DNA of 64,000 bases. It comes from Paenibacillus segetis. GTDB taxonomy: Bacteria > Bacillota > Bacilli > Paenibacillales > Paenibacillaceae. Shown here one piece after another: positions 1-8,792 of this stretch. The stretch is from the NCBI RefSeq assembly GCF_014639155.1, contig NZ_BMFT01000002.1:310001-374000 (forward strand), in the 5' to 3' direction. Numbering within the stretch: the first letter of the stretch is position 1; every line of letters begins with the position of its first letter. Position numbers and translations under genes: made by a program. Under the pieces are notes generated by a model. The model searched no databases and had not been told where the DNA came from. It saw only the letters and a list, made by a program, of their open reading frames with translations.

Positions 1-2
1 CT

Positions 3-66
3 TCCTAACTACGATAATGAGGATGGAGTCATTTATCCTTATTACGCAGTTAGGATTTTTTGCGTT
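3..66 (+). terminator. Rho-independent terminator of a gene upstream of the window
   Basis: A long imperfect inverted repeat (CCTAACT... at 4 paired with ...AGTTAGG ending at 54, with matching inner arms AGGAT/ATCCT) is followed by a T-rich run. It most likely ends a plus-strand gene that lies outside the window. Confidence 0.7.
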
Positions 67-120
67 TTTTAGACCTAATTGAGGAGATATTAAAGAGAAT
101 ACTAAGGGGGATACCATCAT

Positions 121-1068
121 ATGAAATATTTATTATCGGTTTTGATTGGCGCTATTAGCTATGGCGTATTATCGACCATCGTTGTACTTGCCTACGGAGA
201 AGGATATCAACTAGGCGAAGTGGTGGGTACACAGCTCTTAACGGGTTGTATTTTGGCCTGGATATTGGCCTGGTATACAAAGCAGCGTGAACAGCGTAAG
301 GCAATGAAAGATAACGTTATATCAGCAAATGGGGGTAAGATATCGCCCAAGCTGACTTGGAAGCACAGATTACTGTTGATGTTGGCTGGAACACCGACCG
401 CTATCACAGGTCTGCTCTATTATCAATCGCTTCGCTATATCCCAGCTTCACTGGCGATCATCTTATTATTCCAGTTCACGTGGATGAGTGTACTTATTCA
501 AGCCGTAAGCAAACGCCAAAGACCCAATGGGGTCATGCTCTTTACCTTGGTATTATTGTTCGGAGGAACTATACTGGCAGCGGGAATTATAGAGCAAGGC
601 GGTACGGAGTATCAGATGATTGGTATTGTGCTTGGACTACTCGCCGCTGTGAGTTATACATTGTTCATTCAAGTTAGCGGCAGAGCTGTATCGTGGGTGC
701 ACCCTGCTTATCGTAGTGCTTGGATGATTACAGGTGGTCTAATTCTTGTCTTTATTTTGTTCCCACCTTACTTCTTGTTTAATGGTTTGTTATGGGGACA
801 ATTATTATTATTCGGATTCTTACTGGGCTTGTTTGGCGCATTTATTCCCCCTGTATTATTTGCAGTTGGGGTGCCGCATATTGGAGAAAGTATGGCGGGC
901 ATTCTTGGAGCCGCCGAGTTACCGGTTGCCGTTCTGTTATCCTCAATTGTTCTGCATGAACACGTGAGTATGCTGCAGTGGGCAGGAGTTGTTATCGTTT
1001 TGCTTGGGATTATGTTCCCAGAACTTTATAAGCTGAAAAAGGGTACCGTAAGGCGGGCAGCTACCTGA
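121..1068 (+). CDS. EamA/DMT-family membrane transporter
   Basis: This 315-residue, very hydrophobic protein has about ten predicted membrane segments in two halves, the length and pattern of EamA (drug/metabolite transporter) permeases. The second half (about residues 165-305) has a tandem-repeat character with a typical glycine-rich segment near AAELPVAVLLSS and a last helix ending in a basic tail. Members export amino acids, metabolites or drugs; the substrate cannot be read from sequence. The ATG has an AAGGGGG ribosome binding site at 104-110. It stands alone on the plus strand behind the terminator at 3-66, so it probably has its own promoter. Family assignment is firm and substrate unknown. 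Confidence 0.85.
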   Translation: MKYLLSVLIGAISYGVLSTIVVLAYGEGYQLGEVVGTQLLTGCILAWILAWYTKQREQRKAMKDNVISANGGKISPKLTWKHRLLLMLAGTPTAITGLLYYQSLRYIPASLAIILLFQFTWMSVLIQAVSKRQRPNGVMLFTLVLLFGGTILAAGIIEQGGTEYQMIGIVLGLLAAVSYTLFIQVSGRAVSWVHPAYRSAWMITGGLILVFILFPPYFLFNGLLWGQLLLFGFLLGLFGAFIPPVLFAVGVPHIGESMAGILGAAELPVAVLLSSIVLHEHVSMLQWAGVVIVLLGIMFPELYKLKKGTVRRAAT

Positions 1069-1166
1069 TATTAGCGATCAGGATGATGGGATCGATCCCG
1101 TATGGTCTTGCCCCACGATTTGTGATAATGTATGTAGAGTTAGATAGAAAAAGGAAGTGAGCTATA

Positions 1167-1523
1167 ATGATCAATATAACGATTCCAACACCGGATGTGA
1201 CCATTACAAAGCAGGTTAATCCTGAGCTTAGTCATATTTACGGATTTACCGATTTTCACCTGATCACGAGAGAACAGGGTGGAATATTTATGTTTTACAA
1301 CGACAAGGACGAATTATTGTTCGTTGGTAAAGCACGAAAATTAAGACCGCGCATTAAGAAGCATTTTGAGGATTCCGTATCGGTCATGAAACAGCATCGT
1401 GATGAAGTAACGAAAATTGAAGTTTGTATTGTTGAGGATCCCGTGGATAGAGAAATTTATGAAACGTACATCATCAATGAATTCAAGGCCAAATACAATG
1501 TGGACAAGGTGTTCTACAAGTAA
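1167..1523 (+). CDS. GIY-YIG domain protein (UvrC N-terminal-like)
   Basis: A 118-residue protein whose centre (about residues 35-110) resembles the GIY-YIG nuclease domain at the start of UvrC. It has a GGIFMFYN segment in place of GIY, then LLFVGKARKLRPRIKKHF, which matches the UvrC pattern of a VGKA motif followed by basic residues. A late glutamate and asparagine (YIINEFKAKYN) match the end of the domain. No other domain is present, so this is a stand-alone domain and not UvrC. The role (DNA repair or structure-specific cutting) is inferred only. AAGGAAGTGAG precedes the ATG and a strong terminator follows, so the gene is monocistronic. Confidence 0.75.
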   Translation: MINITIPTPDVTITKQVNPELSHIYGFTDFHLITREQGGIFMFYNDKDELLFVGKARKLRPRIKKHFEDSVSVMKQHRDEVTKIEVCIVEDPVDREIYETYIINEFKAKYNVDKVFYK

Positions 1524-1541
1524 ATATATTTGATAAGCAAG

Positions 1542-1585
1542 AAGCCCTAATGACGGTTAGAAATGACTATCATTAGGGCTTTTTT
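1542..1585 (+). terminator. Rho-independent terminator after the GIY-YIG gene
   Basis: AAGCCCTAATGA at 1542 pairs perfectly with TCATTAGGGCTT ending at 1581, followed by a run of T. Confidence 0.9.
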
Positions 1586-1637
1586 GAGCATAATAAAGCT
1601 TGGAGATCATATTTAACTTTAGGAGTGAACTGACAAC

Positions 1638-2339
1638 ATGCAATTGTTTCTTATTCGCCATGCAGATCCTGATTACTCGATAGATGATTTAACGGAATTT
1701 GGACATCAAGAAGCGGCAGCATTGGGCAAACGCATGGCTTCGATCGGTCTAGATAAGCTGTATGCTTCACCACTGGGGAGAGCGCAAACGACAGCGAGTT
1801 ATATTGCGAAAGAGACCGGGCTTACCATCAATACGGAATTATGGACTAGAGAATTAGAGTGGTCGGCAATTTCGATGGAAGGGAATAAGGCTCCCATTTG
1901 GGATTATCCCGGAGAGCAGATTCCTGAGGTATCATCAGGGATGCGGAAATGGGAGGATGAGAACGACTACTGGTTGAAGCAAGAAGAGTATCGAATGAGA
2001 TACAGCGAGCTGCAAGCAGCTTCGGATGAGTTTTTTCAAAGGCATCATTTTCAAAGAGAGCAAGGTCTGTATCGAATCCTTCAGCCTTCCCAAGAGAAGA
2101 TCGCTATGGTTTGCCACGGCGGGTTTGGACTCGCTTGGTTATCTCACTTGTTACAGATTCCTTTATCCTTGGCTTGGTCGGTGTTCTGGTTGGCTCCTAG
2201 TTCAGTAACGACTGTGCTATTCGAGGAACGTAGCCAGCATTTTGCCGTTCCCAGATGTATAGGGATGGGAGATGTCTCCCATCTCTATGCGAATGGTATG
2301 AGCTACCGACCGCGTGGTTTGCTTGGCAACCACACTTAG
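1638..2339 (+). CDS. Histidine phosphatase family protein
   Basis: A 233-residue protein of the histidine phosphatase (phosphoglycerate mutase-like) superfamily. The N-terminus carries the catalytic LIRHAD motif with the phospho-accepting His8. The second catalytic histidine is in VCHGGFG (about residue 159), and SPLGRAQTTA matches the conserved SxxxRAxxTA phosphate-pocket segment. Substrates in this superfamily range from phospho-sugars to nucleotides and cannot be predicted here. AGGAGTG at 1621-1627 sets the start. It converges on the acetyltransferase gene at 2348 with almost no gap. Confidence 0.88.
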   Translation: MQLFLIRHADPDYSIDDLTEFGHQEAAALGKRMASIGLDKLYASPLGRAQTTASYIAKETGLTINTELWTRELEWSAISMEGNKAPIWDYPGEQIPEVSSGMRKWEDENDYWLKQEEYRMRYSELQAASDEFFQRHHFQREQGLYRILQPSQEKIAMVCHGGFGLAWLSHLLQIPLSLAWSVFWLAPSSVTTVLFEERSQHFAVPRCIGMGDVSHLYANGMSYRPRGLLGNHT

Positions 2340-2347
2340 GTAAGTCC

Positions 2348-3568
2348 TCAGAAGTAATCTGAGAAATATGGATGTTCACGACTAATCAGTTGTTCAAGTA
2401 ACTGGATGGAGGCTTCATCGGACTGCATCCGGCCGATCCGGGCCAGATAGGTTGGTCGTTTGTAGCCCATGAGCATCGTCGTTAGTGTGGGGATATCTAT
2501 GATAACAGCAGGATGGGTTCCACCCTCTTTAAGGTGTCCCTTGCCTGCCTTGTCCACAGTCAACGTGAATGTGCCTTGATTCCATTCCAACATCGGATCA
2601 TGCAGATTGAAGATGAGCTGGCATTCTTTTTCCTGACTCTGAAAAGGGTATTGTTCGATGAATAAAGCGACATCTACGATTCGCGCCATATAATAAGGAG
2701 CGATTGTTTCCTTAATATCACCATCGTCTAGAATAAATGACAGCGGCTCATCTTTATAAATATCTCCTTTGACCAAGGTGATCATTGAGAAATGGGCACT
2801 GATAAAGTTCCATAAACCGATTCGAGCTTCTTCATTAATATAGACCATTTCTTTCACATGGAATATTTCCTCGGCGACCCAGTACAGCAAATATCCCATG
2901 GGCAAATCGTCATTGTTATAATAAATAGCCGCGGTCATATCGTCCAAATCCCAACGTAAATATTCTTCCCAAGCTAGTTCATTTCGGAGCATGGCCCCGT
3001 GGTGCAACTTAGCAAATTGGTCATAGATATGTTTGATGTCGGGATGTTCAATGTCCACTCGTTCCACATGGCCCGGTACATTTTTTAATTTGGGAAGCTG
3101 GGTATCAGGGACTTCAAAAGAGATTTTATCAGAAATAATCTCCCAGCCTTTGCGCCGATAATAAGGAATCGAATAAGGATACAGGTACGAGATGGACTGT
3201 TTACGATTACGCATATTACTCAAAGCATGCAGCATCAGCTTGTTCATGAGCCCAAGATTGGCATATTCGGGATAGGTTCCGACCCCGGTTAGTCCACCCA
3301 TATCATAAATCTGTCCAAAAATATTCACTTGAAATGGGTATACAGCAAGCTGGGAGATGAGTTTATCGCCATCAAACCACCCCAGCACATCGGCATGCCT
3401 TAGAACAGGCAGCTTGGATTTTTCAATCTCCCTATTTTCCCAGCCGAAAGTTTGTAAATCACGATTGGTTACTTGAAAAACATACCGCAATAAGTCATTA
3501 AATTGCTCCCCATGCTGGGTTTCGACATTCTTCAGCTTGATTCTTTCATGTAATTTCCGTCGACTCAC
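2348..3568 (-). CDS. GNAT acetyltransferase with Eis-like architecture
   Basis: A 406-residue protein with an N-terminal GNAT fold (about 10-150), including the acetyl-CoA loop region around GGLTGVGTYPEYANLGLMNKL. A second GNAT-like region follows (about 165-290), then a C-terminal SCP2-like segment (about 300-390: LIFNLHDPMLEWNQGTFTLTV). This order is that of Eis-type N-acetyltransferases, which acetylate amines and in some species confer aminoglycoside tolerance. The GTG at 3568 is preferred over the TTG at 3577 because GGAGG (3579-3583) lies nine bases before the GTG and is almost adjacent to the TTG. The substrate is not predictable. Confidence 0.82.
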   Translation of the reverse strand: MSRRKLHERIKLKNVETQHGEQFNDLLRYVFQVTNRDLQTFGWENREIEKSKLPVLRHADVLGWFDGDKLISQLAVYPFQVNIFGQIYDMGGLTGVGTYPEYANLGLMNKLMLHALSNMRNRKQSISYLYPYSIPYYRRKGWEIISDKISFEVPDTQLPKLKNVPGHVERVDIEHPDIKHIYDQFAKLHHGAMLRNELAWEEYLRWDLDDMTAAIYYNNDDLPMGYLLYWVAEEIFHVKEMVYINEEARIGLWNFISAHFSMITLVKGDIYKDEPLSFILDDGDIKETIAPYYMARIVDVALFIEQYPFQSQEKECQLIFNLHDPMLEWNQGTFTLTVDKAGKGHLKEGGTHPAVIIDIPTLTTMLMGYKRPTYLARIGRMQSDEASIQLLEQLISREHPYFSDYF

Positions 3569-3661
3569 AGGTGACAACCTCCATTTTTATTAGAAGCAGT
3601 AGAAGCAGCATATCTATAGTCTAACCATAAAATTGGGATGTGAGCAAACCAAGTTGTAACC

Positions 3662-3689
3662 TTGCATAATTTTTAGTTTCGTGTATAAT
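3662..3689 (+). promoter_or_regulatory. SigA-type promoter of the guanidine riboswitch/SMR operon
   Basis: TTGCAT at 3662-3667 and a perfect TATAAT at 3684-3689, separated by 16 bases, lie about 30 bases before the riboswitch. Confidence 0.7.
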
Positions 3690-3719
3690 CGAACATACTT
3701 AATCGCATATTAAATGTTT

Positions 3720-3815
3720 TCTAGGGTTCCGCAAGCCGCAACAGGTCTTGGTCTGGTCCGAGAGGAAACTCACAGCTCTTTGCTGTGTCACGGAGGGATA
3801 AAAGCCTGGGAGAAA
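3720..3815 (+). ncRNA. Guanidine-I (ykkC) riboswitch aptamer
   Basis: The leader carries the conserved blocks of the ykkC class in order: CTAGGGTTCCG (3721), GGTCTGGTCCGAGAG (about 3750-3764), a variable hairpin arm CACAGC/GCTGTG, then ACGGAGGGATAAAAGC (about 3790-3805) leading into the expression platform. The class senses guanidinium and controls guanidine exporters and carboxylases. The two SMR genes directly downstream fit. The 3' part of the aptamer overlaps the 5' arm of the terminator at 3802, as expected for a transcriptional ON switch. Confidence 0.93.
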
Positions 3816-3847
3816 CTGTTGTTACAGTGTTCTCTCAGGCTTCTTTT
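3802..3847 (+). terminator. Riboswitch expression-platform terminator
   Basis: AAGCCTGGGAGAA from 3802 pairs with TTCTCTCAGGCTT ending at 3842, followed by CTTTTG. Its 5' arm is the conserved 3' end of the aptamer, so ligand binding and termination are mutually exclusive. Confidence 0.85.
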
Positions 3848-3888
3848 GTCTGGTCTGGCGATATCATCAAATGAAGGAGTGAACGGAA

Positions 3889-4236
3889 ATGAAGGTAGAT
3901 TGGATCAAGGTATATATTGCAGCCCTTTTTGAAGTGAGCTGGGTGATAGGTTTGAAGCACGCTTACGATTTTTGGACCTGGACAGGGACGGTTATTTCGG
4001 TCATCATCAGCTTTTATCTCATGATTGTGGCTAGTCGCAAGCTTCCGGTCGGAACGGTGTACGCTATTTTTGTAGGCATGGGTACGGCAGGAACTGTATT
4101 GTCGGAAATCCTCTTCTTTGGAGAGCCAATTAAAGTAGCGAAGGTGCTTTTGATACTACTTCTATTAGCTGGAGTAATTGGTTTGAAGCTAGTTACAGAT
4201 GACAAAGACAAAGTACAGGAAGGAGCTGATTCCTGA
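3889..4236 (+). CDS. SMR-family transporter subunit (guanidinium exporter type)
   Basis: A 115-residue protein with four membrane helices and the small multidrug resistance signature. The essential membrane glutamate (Glu15 in [14 protein letters not shown]) is present, as are the [14 protein letters not shown] and LFFGEP segments. It lies under a guanidine-I riboswitch and overlaps a second SMR gene by one base, which is the YkkC/YkkD or paired Gdx arrangement. Paired SMR proteins usually form heterodimers, and the riboswitch argues that guanidinium is the substrate. AAGGAG precedes the start. Confidence 0.9.
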   Translation: MKVDWIKVYIAALFEVSWVIGLKHAYDFWTWTGTVISVIISFYLMIVASRKLPVGTVYAIFVGMGTAGTVLSEILFFGEPIKVAKVLLILLLLAGVIGLKLVTDDKDKVQEGADS

Positions 4237-4550
4237 TGGCGTGGGTATCGTTAATCTTGGCAGGAATATGTGAGATGTTAGGTGTTAGTATGATTAATAA
4301 ATTGCATAAGGATCGGAATTGGCAATCATTCGTTATGCTGTTACTTGGATTTGGAGCGAGTTTTCTATTTCTAACCTATGCGATGCAAACACTACCGATG
4401 GGCACAGCTTATGCGATATGGACAGGAATTGGTACAGCGGGCGGGGCGATATTAGGTATGGTTTACTTTGGTGAATCGAGGGACTGGAAGCGTATTGTAT
4501 TTATTGCCATGGTCTTAAGTGCAGCCTTAGGGCTAAAGCTAGTCTCGTAA
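4236..4550 (+). CDS. SMR-family transporter subunit, partner of the preceding gene
   Basis: A 104-residue, four-helix SMR protein with the membrane glutamate at residue 13 (ILAGICEMLGVSM) and the family segments GTAYAIWTGIGTAGG and YFGES. Its ATG shares a base with the TGA of the preceding gene, so the two are translationally coupled and probably made in equal amounts as a heteromeric exporter. AGGAAGGAG inside the upstream gene is the ribosome binding site. The unit ends at a hairpin at about 4554. I infer guanidinium export from the riboswitch. Confidence 0.9.
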   Translation: MAWVSLILAGICEMLGVSMINKLHKDRNWQSFVMLLLGFGASFLFLTYAMQTLPMGTAYAIWTGIGTAGGAILGMVYFGESRDWKRIVFIAMVLSAALGLKLVS

Positions 4551-4582
4551 AAAAGAGGGGCGAAGAGCCCCTCTCTCTTATT
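4550..4582. terminator. Bidirectional terminator between convergent genes
   Basis: GAGGGGC and GCCCCTC form a tight hairpin with an A-run before it and a CT-rich run after it. It can end the SMR operon on the plus strand and, with a T-run on that strand, the acetyltransferase gene on the minus strand. Confidence 0.75.
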
Positions 4583-4601
4583 GATCTATAGATAGACAAC
4601 A

Positions 4602-5201
4602 CTACTTTATGTTCTGCCAATTACACTTCGTAAGCTTGTAGTAATTATAATCCTCGTCTTCAATTTCAATGATACTCTGATAATCGAAGCTACACTTTTG
4701 GATGACTCTATTCGAGGGTAGATTACTTATTAAAGCTAGAGCATTTAGTACCTCAACATCGGTGTTCTCAAATAAATACGTAATGATTCCCTGAGCCGCT
4801 TGGGTGGTATACCCTTTGCCTCGATGATCCCTTGATATGGCATACACAAGCTCTCGATTAGGTGGCGCTAATTCCTCTTTTATTCCGCTGCAGCACCAAC
4901 CAATAAACTCACCTGTCTCCTTAGATATGATTCCTAACCGTAGAATGAGTTGCTCTATGTTACCTCCATCAGCTACCGCTTGTAAGAATCTCTTATTTTC
5001 TTCTAATTCGTAGTTAATCAGCCAGTCTAACCGTTGTTCTCTGGGTGCATTCCAATCAGGTAAAAACTCAATGATCTCAGGTTGCTGTGTCAGAGCAAAT
5101 AATTCGTCCAAATCCTCAATTCTATATTCTCGTAAAATAATATCTTGGCACTCAATCGTAAATAGGTTGTTTGTTGCGTTCGACTTTATATTGTTATGCA
5201 C
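4602..5201 (-). CDS. GNAT acetyltransferase, RimJ/RimL type
   Basis: A 199-residue protein with the RimJ/RimL-type GNAT pattern: IILREYRIEDLDELFAL near the N-terminus, GEFIGWCC in the central strand, the acetyl-CoA loop at SRDHRGKGYTTQAAQGI, and the conserved ALISNLPSNRVIQKCSF asparagine segment near the end. Such enzymes acetylate amino termini or small amines; the target is unknown. The open frame continues upstream to 5273, but a G-rich run at 5208-5213 lies six bases before the GTG at 5201 and no ribosome binding site precedes the upstream ATG codons, so the shorter start is preferred. Confidence 0.82.
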   Translation of the reverse strand: MHNNIKSNATNNLFTIECQDIILREYRIEDLDELFALTQQPEIIEFLPDWNAPREQRLDWLINYELEENKRFLQAVADGGNIEQLILRLGIISKETGEFIGWCCSGIKEELAPPNRELVYAISRDHRGKGYTTQAAQGIITYLFENTDVEVLNALALISNLPSNRVIQKCSFDYQSIIEIEDEDYNYYKLTKCNWQNIK

Positions 5202-5404
5202 GGTATACCCCCCTGGGCTTAATATGACGCTAACTGAGTGTTCATTGGAACAATTCAGAATTATTTCCATCATAAATAGTTGAAATGTATTCTATCATTG
5301 AAAGGGTAGATATGCTATAAATCAACTAGAAGAAATTACTAAAATGCCCTTTGCACCCAAAAATGAACTTAAAAGTGAATATGATCGATTTGGAGGGGTA
5401 TTCA

Positions 5405-6667
5405 GTGAGTAATTCAACTAACCAACAGGAGCATCGAATCATTGGAGCAGATGGGCTTCGGGCGATTGCTTGTCTAGCTGTCATTGGTCATCATCTAACG
5501 CAGAAACTAGCGATGATCGAACAAGAGACTTGGGTCCAAAAACTGCAATCATTTCTGCTCATGGGTAATGTTGGCGTTAGTATCTTTTTTGTATTAAGCG
5601 GATTTTTATTAGCGTTACCATTCTGGCGGAAATATCTAAACGACGGGGAATTCCCTAGTATTAGACAATACATTATGCGTAGAGCTGCGCGGATTATGCC
5701 GGGTTATTATGTTGCGTTCTTCGTTTGTATTGTCCTTACATTTGTACTTGCTCTTCCTCATGAATACTTTTGGATACGTACCTTGACTGGATTGACGTTC
5801 ACGGCAGGGTTTCATTATGTAACTTTCTTCCCGTCGGAATGGATTGGACCCTTCTGGTCGATTAGCTTTGAGGTGTTCAGTTATATTCTGATGCCGCTGT
5901 TCATGTACGGATTATTTTGCTTCTTCCGCAAAAAACGTTCTTTTACCTTAGCATTATTATACTGGCTCGCGGTATTTCTGATCATTATGGGTGGCAACTA
6001 CCTGATACATCACTGGTTCACGCCAAATGAAGATCAGCGAGGTTGGCAGTTTGGGCTCATCGGCGGGGCAAAATATTGGATGCCCAATTATAATGTGATT
6101 GGATTTTTTGGGCATTTCACTGTGGGAATCATTGCATCCGGTATTGTGTCTAAGCTCCAAATGGCAGGGAGTAGAAGAGATCATCTACGTAAAATAGGTC
6201 TATTCGATCTACTAAGTCTAGGTAGCTTGGTCATCTCGATCCTGTTCATTTGGCAAGTTCGTAATGTTCCAGAGTTTGATTGGAGCCTACAGAATCAGCC
6301 ATTCTTTTTCCCATATTTCACGATATTGATGGCATTATTCTTAGTGACTGCCCCCTATTCCCGATGGGTAGGTAACCTTTTAGACAATAGATTTTTCCGA
6401 TATACGGCGAAGGTTTCCTTTGGGCTGTACCTATGGCACACCTTATTCATAACACTAATTAGTATGTATTGGGCGAAGGACTTTAAGCATATGGGTGTCG
6501 TGCAGCTGGATCGTTGGGCGTGGATTTCGCTTGGTGTAGTTGTAGCCTCATATATTGTGGCGACGGCATCTTATTATTTCGTGGAGAAACCGATTATGGA
6601 TTGGTCACGTCATCACGAGAAACCTAGGAAGCCAAGGAATCTACAGGAAGAGACGCGTACAGCTTAA
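5405..6667 (+). CDS. Acyltransferase-3 family membrane protein
   Basis: A 420-residue integral membrane protein of the acyltransferase-3 (AT3/OafA-like) family with about ten helices. The family's catalytic-type histidine lies in AVIGHHLTQK in the first helix. The RxxRIxPGYY segment (RRAARIMPGYYVAFF) and GPFWSISFEVFSY are also typical. These enzymes O-acylate exported glycans, teichoic acids or peptidoglycan. The GTG at 5405 follows GGAGGGG at 5391-5397, whereas the longer open frame from 5351 has no ribosome binding site. The substrate is unknown and the gene appears to stand alone. Confidence 0.87.
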   Translation: MSNSTNQQEHRIIGADGLRAIACLAVIGHHLTQKLAMIEQETWVQKLQSFLLMGNVGVSIFFVLSGFLLALPFWRKYLNDGEFPSIRQYIMRRAARIMPGYYVAFFVCIVLTFVLALPHEYFWIRTLTGLTFTAGFHYVTFFPSEWIGPFWSISFEVFSYILMPLFMYGLFCFFRKKRSFTLALLYWLAVFLIIMGGNYLIHHWFTPNEDQRGWQFGLIGGAKYWMPNYNVIGFFGHFTVGIIASGIVSKLQMAGSRRDHLRKIGLFDLLSLGSLVISILFIWQVRNVPEFDWSLQNQPFFFPYFTILMALFLVTAPYSRWVGNLLDNRFFRYTAKVSFGLYLWHTLFITLISMYWAKDFKHMGVVQLDRWAWISLGVVVASYIVATASYYFVEKPIMDWSRHHEKPRKPRNLQEETRTA

Positions 6668-6783
6668 CGCCTCATAGCTCATTACAAATTTATAGTATCT
6701 AGCTTGTCAGGTGTCGAACCATTATCTAGGCTCCCGCATAATCTGTAGCATCATTTGGTACAGGGGAGAAGGGGTGAGACATC

Positions 6784-8199
6784 ATGATAGGAATTGAGTT
6801 AACTGCAATTCATTGGGTGTATCTCGCGTTTATTGTGTTCATATTAATCCTGCTGATTCGACGGCGTGACACAACCATGATTTGCGTGGTAGGGATTTTT
6901 GCACTTGGCCTATTGGCAACAGAGACGCTTAGTGGATCCATATCAGGAATTTTTAATTCATTTATTTATGCAACCAAAGAGCTCATGGGTACGATTATGA
7001 TTATTTCCATCATTGTAGCGATGAGTCGAGTTTTGATTCGAACGGGTATTAATGAGACGATGGTGGCGCCACTCACACGCTTCCTACGTACGCCTGCGAT
7101 GGCTTTTTGGGGAATCGGTATTATTATGATGGTGACCTCCTTCTTCTTCTGGCCTTCACCTGCGGTTGCTCTAATTGGCGCTGTGTTGTTGCCTGTGGCA
7201 CTTCGAGTCGGCTTGCCCGCACTTGGTGCAGCCGTAGCGATGAATCTGTTCGGTCATGGGATTGCCCTGTCTGGTGACTATATCATTCAAGGCGCCCCTA
7301 AATTAACGGCAGATGCTGCCGGACTTCCTGTAACCAGCGTCATGACGGCTAGTGTTCCCCTTGTGATTATCATGGGGTTAGTAACCACGATTACGGCATT
7401 TTGGATGATGCGCAGAGATATGAAGAACGGGACATGGAGAGATGGATTGGTATCCACTAAAAATACAAGCGACGCCTTGGCCTCAGGTAATGATGAGGAT
7501 GACAGCTTAGTGATGGACCCCCGGGTGAAAAAATGGTTAGCGATTATCATTCCATTACTGTTCGCAGTGGATGTAGCGGCCATGTTCATCCTCAAGCTAC
7601 AGGGTGGGGATGCGACAGCATTAGTTGGCGGAACGGCAGTGATTATCTTAATAGCGGTAACATTGCTGGCACATCGCAATCAAGGCTTGGAAAAGATAAC
7701 CTCGTATCTGATTGATGGATTTGTGTTCGGATTTAAAGTGTTTGGTCCCGTTATTCCGATTGCCGCCTTCTTCTACTTGGGTGACTCCGCATTTATTGAT
7801 CTATTTGGCAAAGTGCTTCCCGAGGCATCGCACGGGATTGTGAATGACCTTGGTGTTGCGCTTGCCAGCAACGTTCCACTAAATAGTGCTGTAGGAGCTG
7901 TTACTTCAACCGTTACTGGAGCCATTACGGGTCTGGATGGTTCCGGTTTCTCAGGTATCTCACTTGCGGGGTCCATCGCACAACTGTTCGGCGTTGCCAC
8001 GCATTCCAGTGTGGCTACCTTAACTGCACTCGGGCAAATCGCTGCCATTTGGGTCGGTGGGGGAACGTTGATCCCATGGGCGTTGATCCCAGCAGCGGCT
8101 ATTTGCGGTGTAAGTCCGTTCGAGCTAGCTAGACGCAATTTGAAACCTGTGTTGTTCGGCCTGATTGTAACGACCATTGTCGCTATGTTTCTGGTCTAG
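6784..8199 (+). CDS. GntP/ion-transporter superfamily symporter
   Basis: A 471-residue protein with about twelve membrane helices. Small-residue-rich hairpins such as FFFWPSPAVALIGAVLLPVALR in the first half and LASNVPLNSAVGAVTSTVTGAITG in the second half resemble the re-entrant loops of ion-transporter superfamily carriers (gluconate, citrate, lactate and related carboxylates). A hydrophilic loop at about 218-245 divides the two halves. I infer carboxylate/proton symport; the substrate is not determinable and the GntP subgroup assignment is tentative. GGGGAGAAGGGGTGAG precedes the start. Confidence 0.65.
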   Translation: MIGIELTAIHWVYLAFIVFILILLIRRRDTTMICVVGIFALGLLATETLSGSISGIFNSFIYATKELMGTIMIISIIVAMSRVLIRTGINETMVAPLTRFLRTPAMAFWGIGIIMMVTSFFFWPSPAVALIGAVLLPVALRVGLPALGAAVAMNLFGHGIALSGDYIIQGAPKLTADAAGLPVTSVMTASVPLVIIMGLVTTITAFWMMRRDMKNGTWRDGLVSTKNTSDALASGNDEDDSLVMDPRVKKWLAIIIPLLFAVDVAAMFILKLQGGDATALVGGTAVIILIAVTLLAHRNQGLEKITSYLIDGFVFGFKVFGPVIPIAAFFYLGDSAFIDLFGKVLPEASHGIVNDLGVALASNVPLNSAVGAVTSTVTGAITGLDGSGFSGISLAGSIAQLFGVATHSSVATLTALGQIAAIWVGGGTLIPWALIPAAAICGVSPFELARRNLKPVLFGLIVTTIVAMFLV

Positions 8200-8231
8200 C
8201 TTTGCTTAGGAGTAACTAAATATAGCAACAT

Positions 8232-8259
8232 AAAAGGCTACCAGAGATGGCAGCCTTTC
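8232..8259. terminator. Bidirectional terminator between convergent genes
   Basis: AAAAGGCT at 8232-8239 pairs with AGCCTTT at 8252-8258 around a CCA/TGG inner stem. T-rich sequence follows on both strands, and it separates the symporter from the monooxygenase-like gene. Confidence 0.75.
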
Positions 8260-8272
8260 TTAATGACCTATC

Positions 8273-8605
8273 TTATTTTGCGATTTCTTTGGTGGACGCT
8301 ACTTCATACGTTATGAGTTCACTACCCAAGACAGGTGATTCCTTATGTGCTCCCTCAGAACCGGGTTCTGGACGTTTGTGAGCTTGAGCAAAGTCATCAC
8401 TATTTCTCCAAGCGGCGAAGTCCTCTTGTGATTCCCAATACGTATTGACGCTTAGTTCGTCATAATCAGGTAAGTTCTGCGTGAGCAAGACCTCTACTTT
8501 GACGATCCCTTTCGTAGAATCCAGAGGGCCTGGTGCTGTAAATCGGGGAGCCATGGCTGCACCCATCCCTTTTTTAACTTTAATTCTGTTCGTAACGATG
8601 ATCAT
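8273..8605 (-). CDS. ABM-domain protein, heme-degrading monooxygenase HmoA/IsdG-like
   Basis: A 110-residue single-domain protein of the antibiotic biosynthesis monooxygenase fold. It starts IIVTNRIKVKKG, followed by the conserved mid-region VEVLLTQN...DELSVNTYWESQEDFAAWRNSDDFAQAH, which is typical of HmoA/HmoB and IsdG-like proteins that bind or cleave heme. The histidine in the FAQAHK segment is the usual heme-ligand position. The open frame extends upstream to 8965, but AAGGGG lies about ten bases before the ATG at 8605 and this start gives the family's normal length. Heme oxygenase activity is inferred. Confidence 0.78.
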   Translation of the reverse strand: MIIVTNRIKVKKGMGAAMAPRFTAPGPLDSTKGIVKVEVLLTQNLPDYDELSVNTYWESQEDFAAWRNSDDFAQAHKRPEPGSEGAHKESPVLGSELITYEVASTKEIAK

Positions 8606-8792
8606 TGTACACAGCCCCTTAATCTTCATAGGATATGGATCGATGGAACGGATCTTATGCGTAACTATGAATCTTTCTCTTAATTTTAAACCTTTTATAA
8701 TCAAAAGCAAACTGTGCCTCTTTAGCGATCCCTTTATAAGGGGAAAAGTGTTACTATGACAACATAAGAGAAAACAACATGGAGGAATTCGC

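Noticed and set aside
3714..3932. Open frame across the riboswitch
   Set aside because: It covers the aptamer and terminator of the guanidine-I riboswitch and overlaps the SMR gene in another frame.
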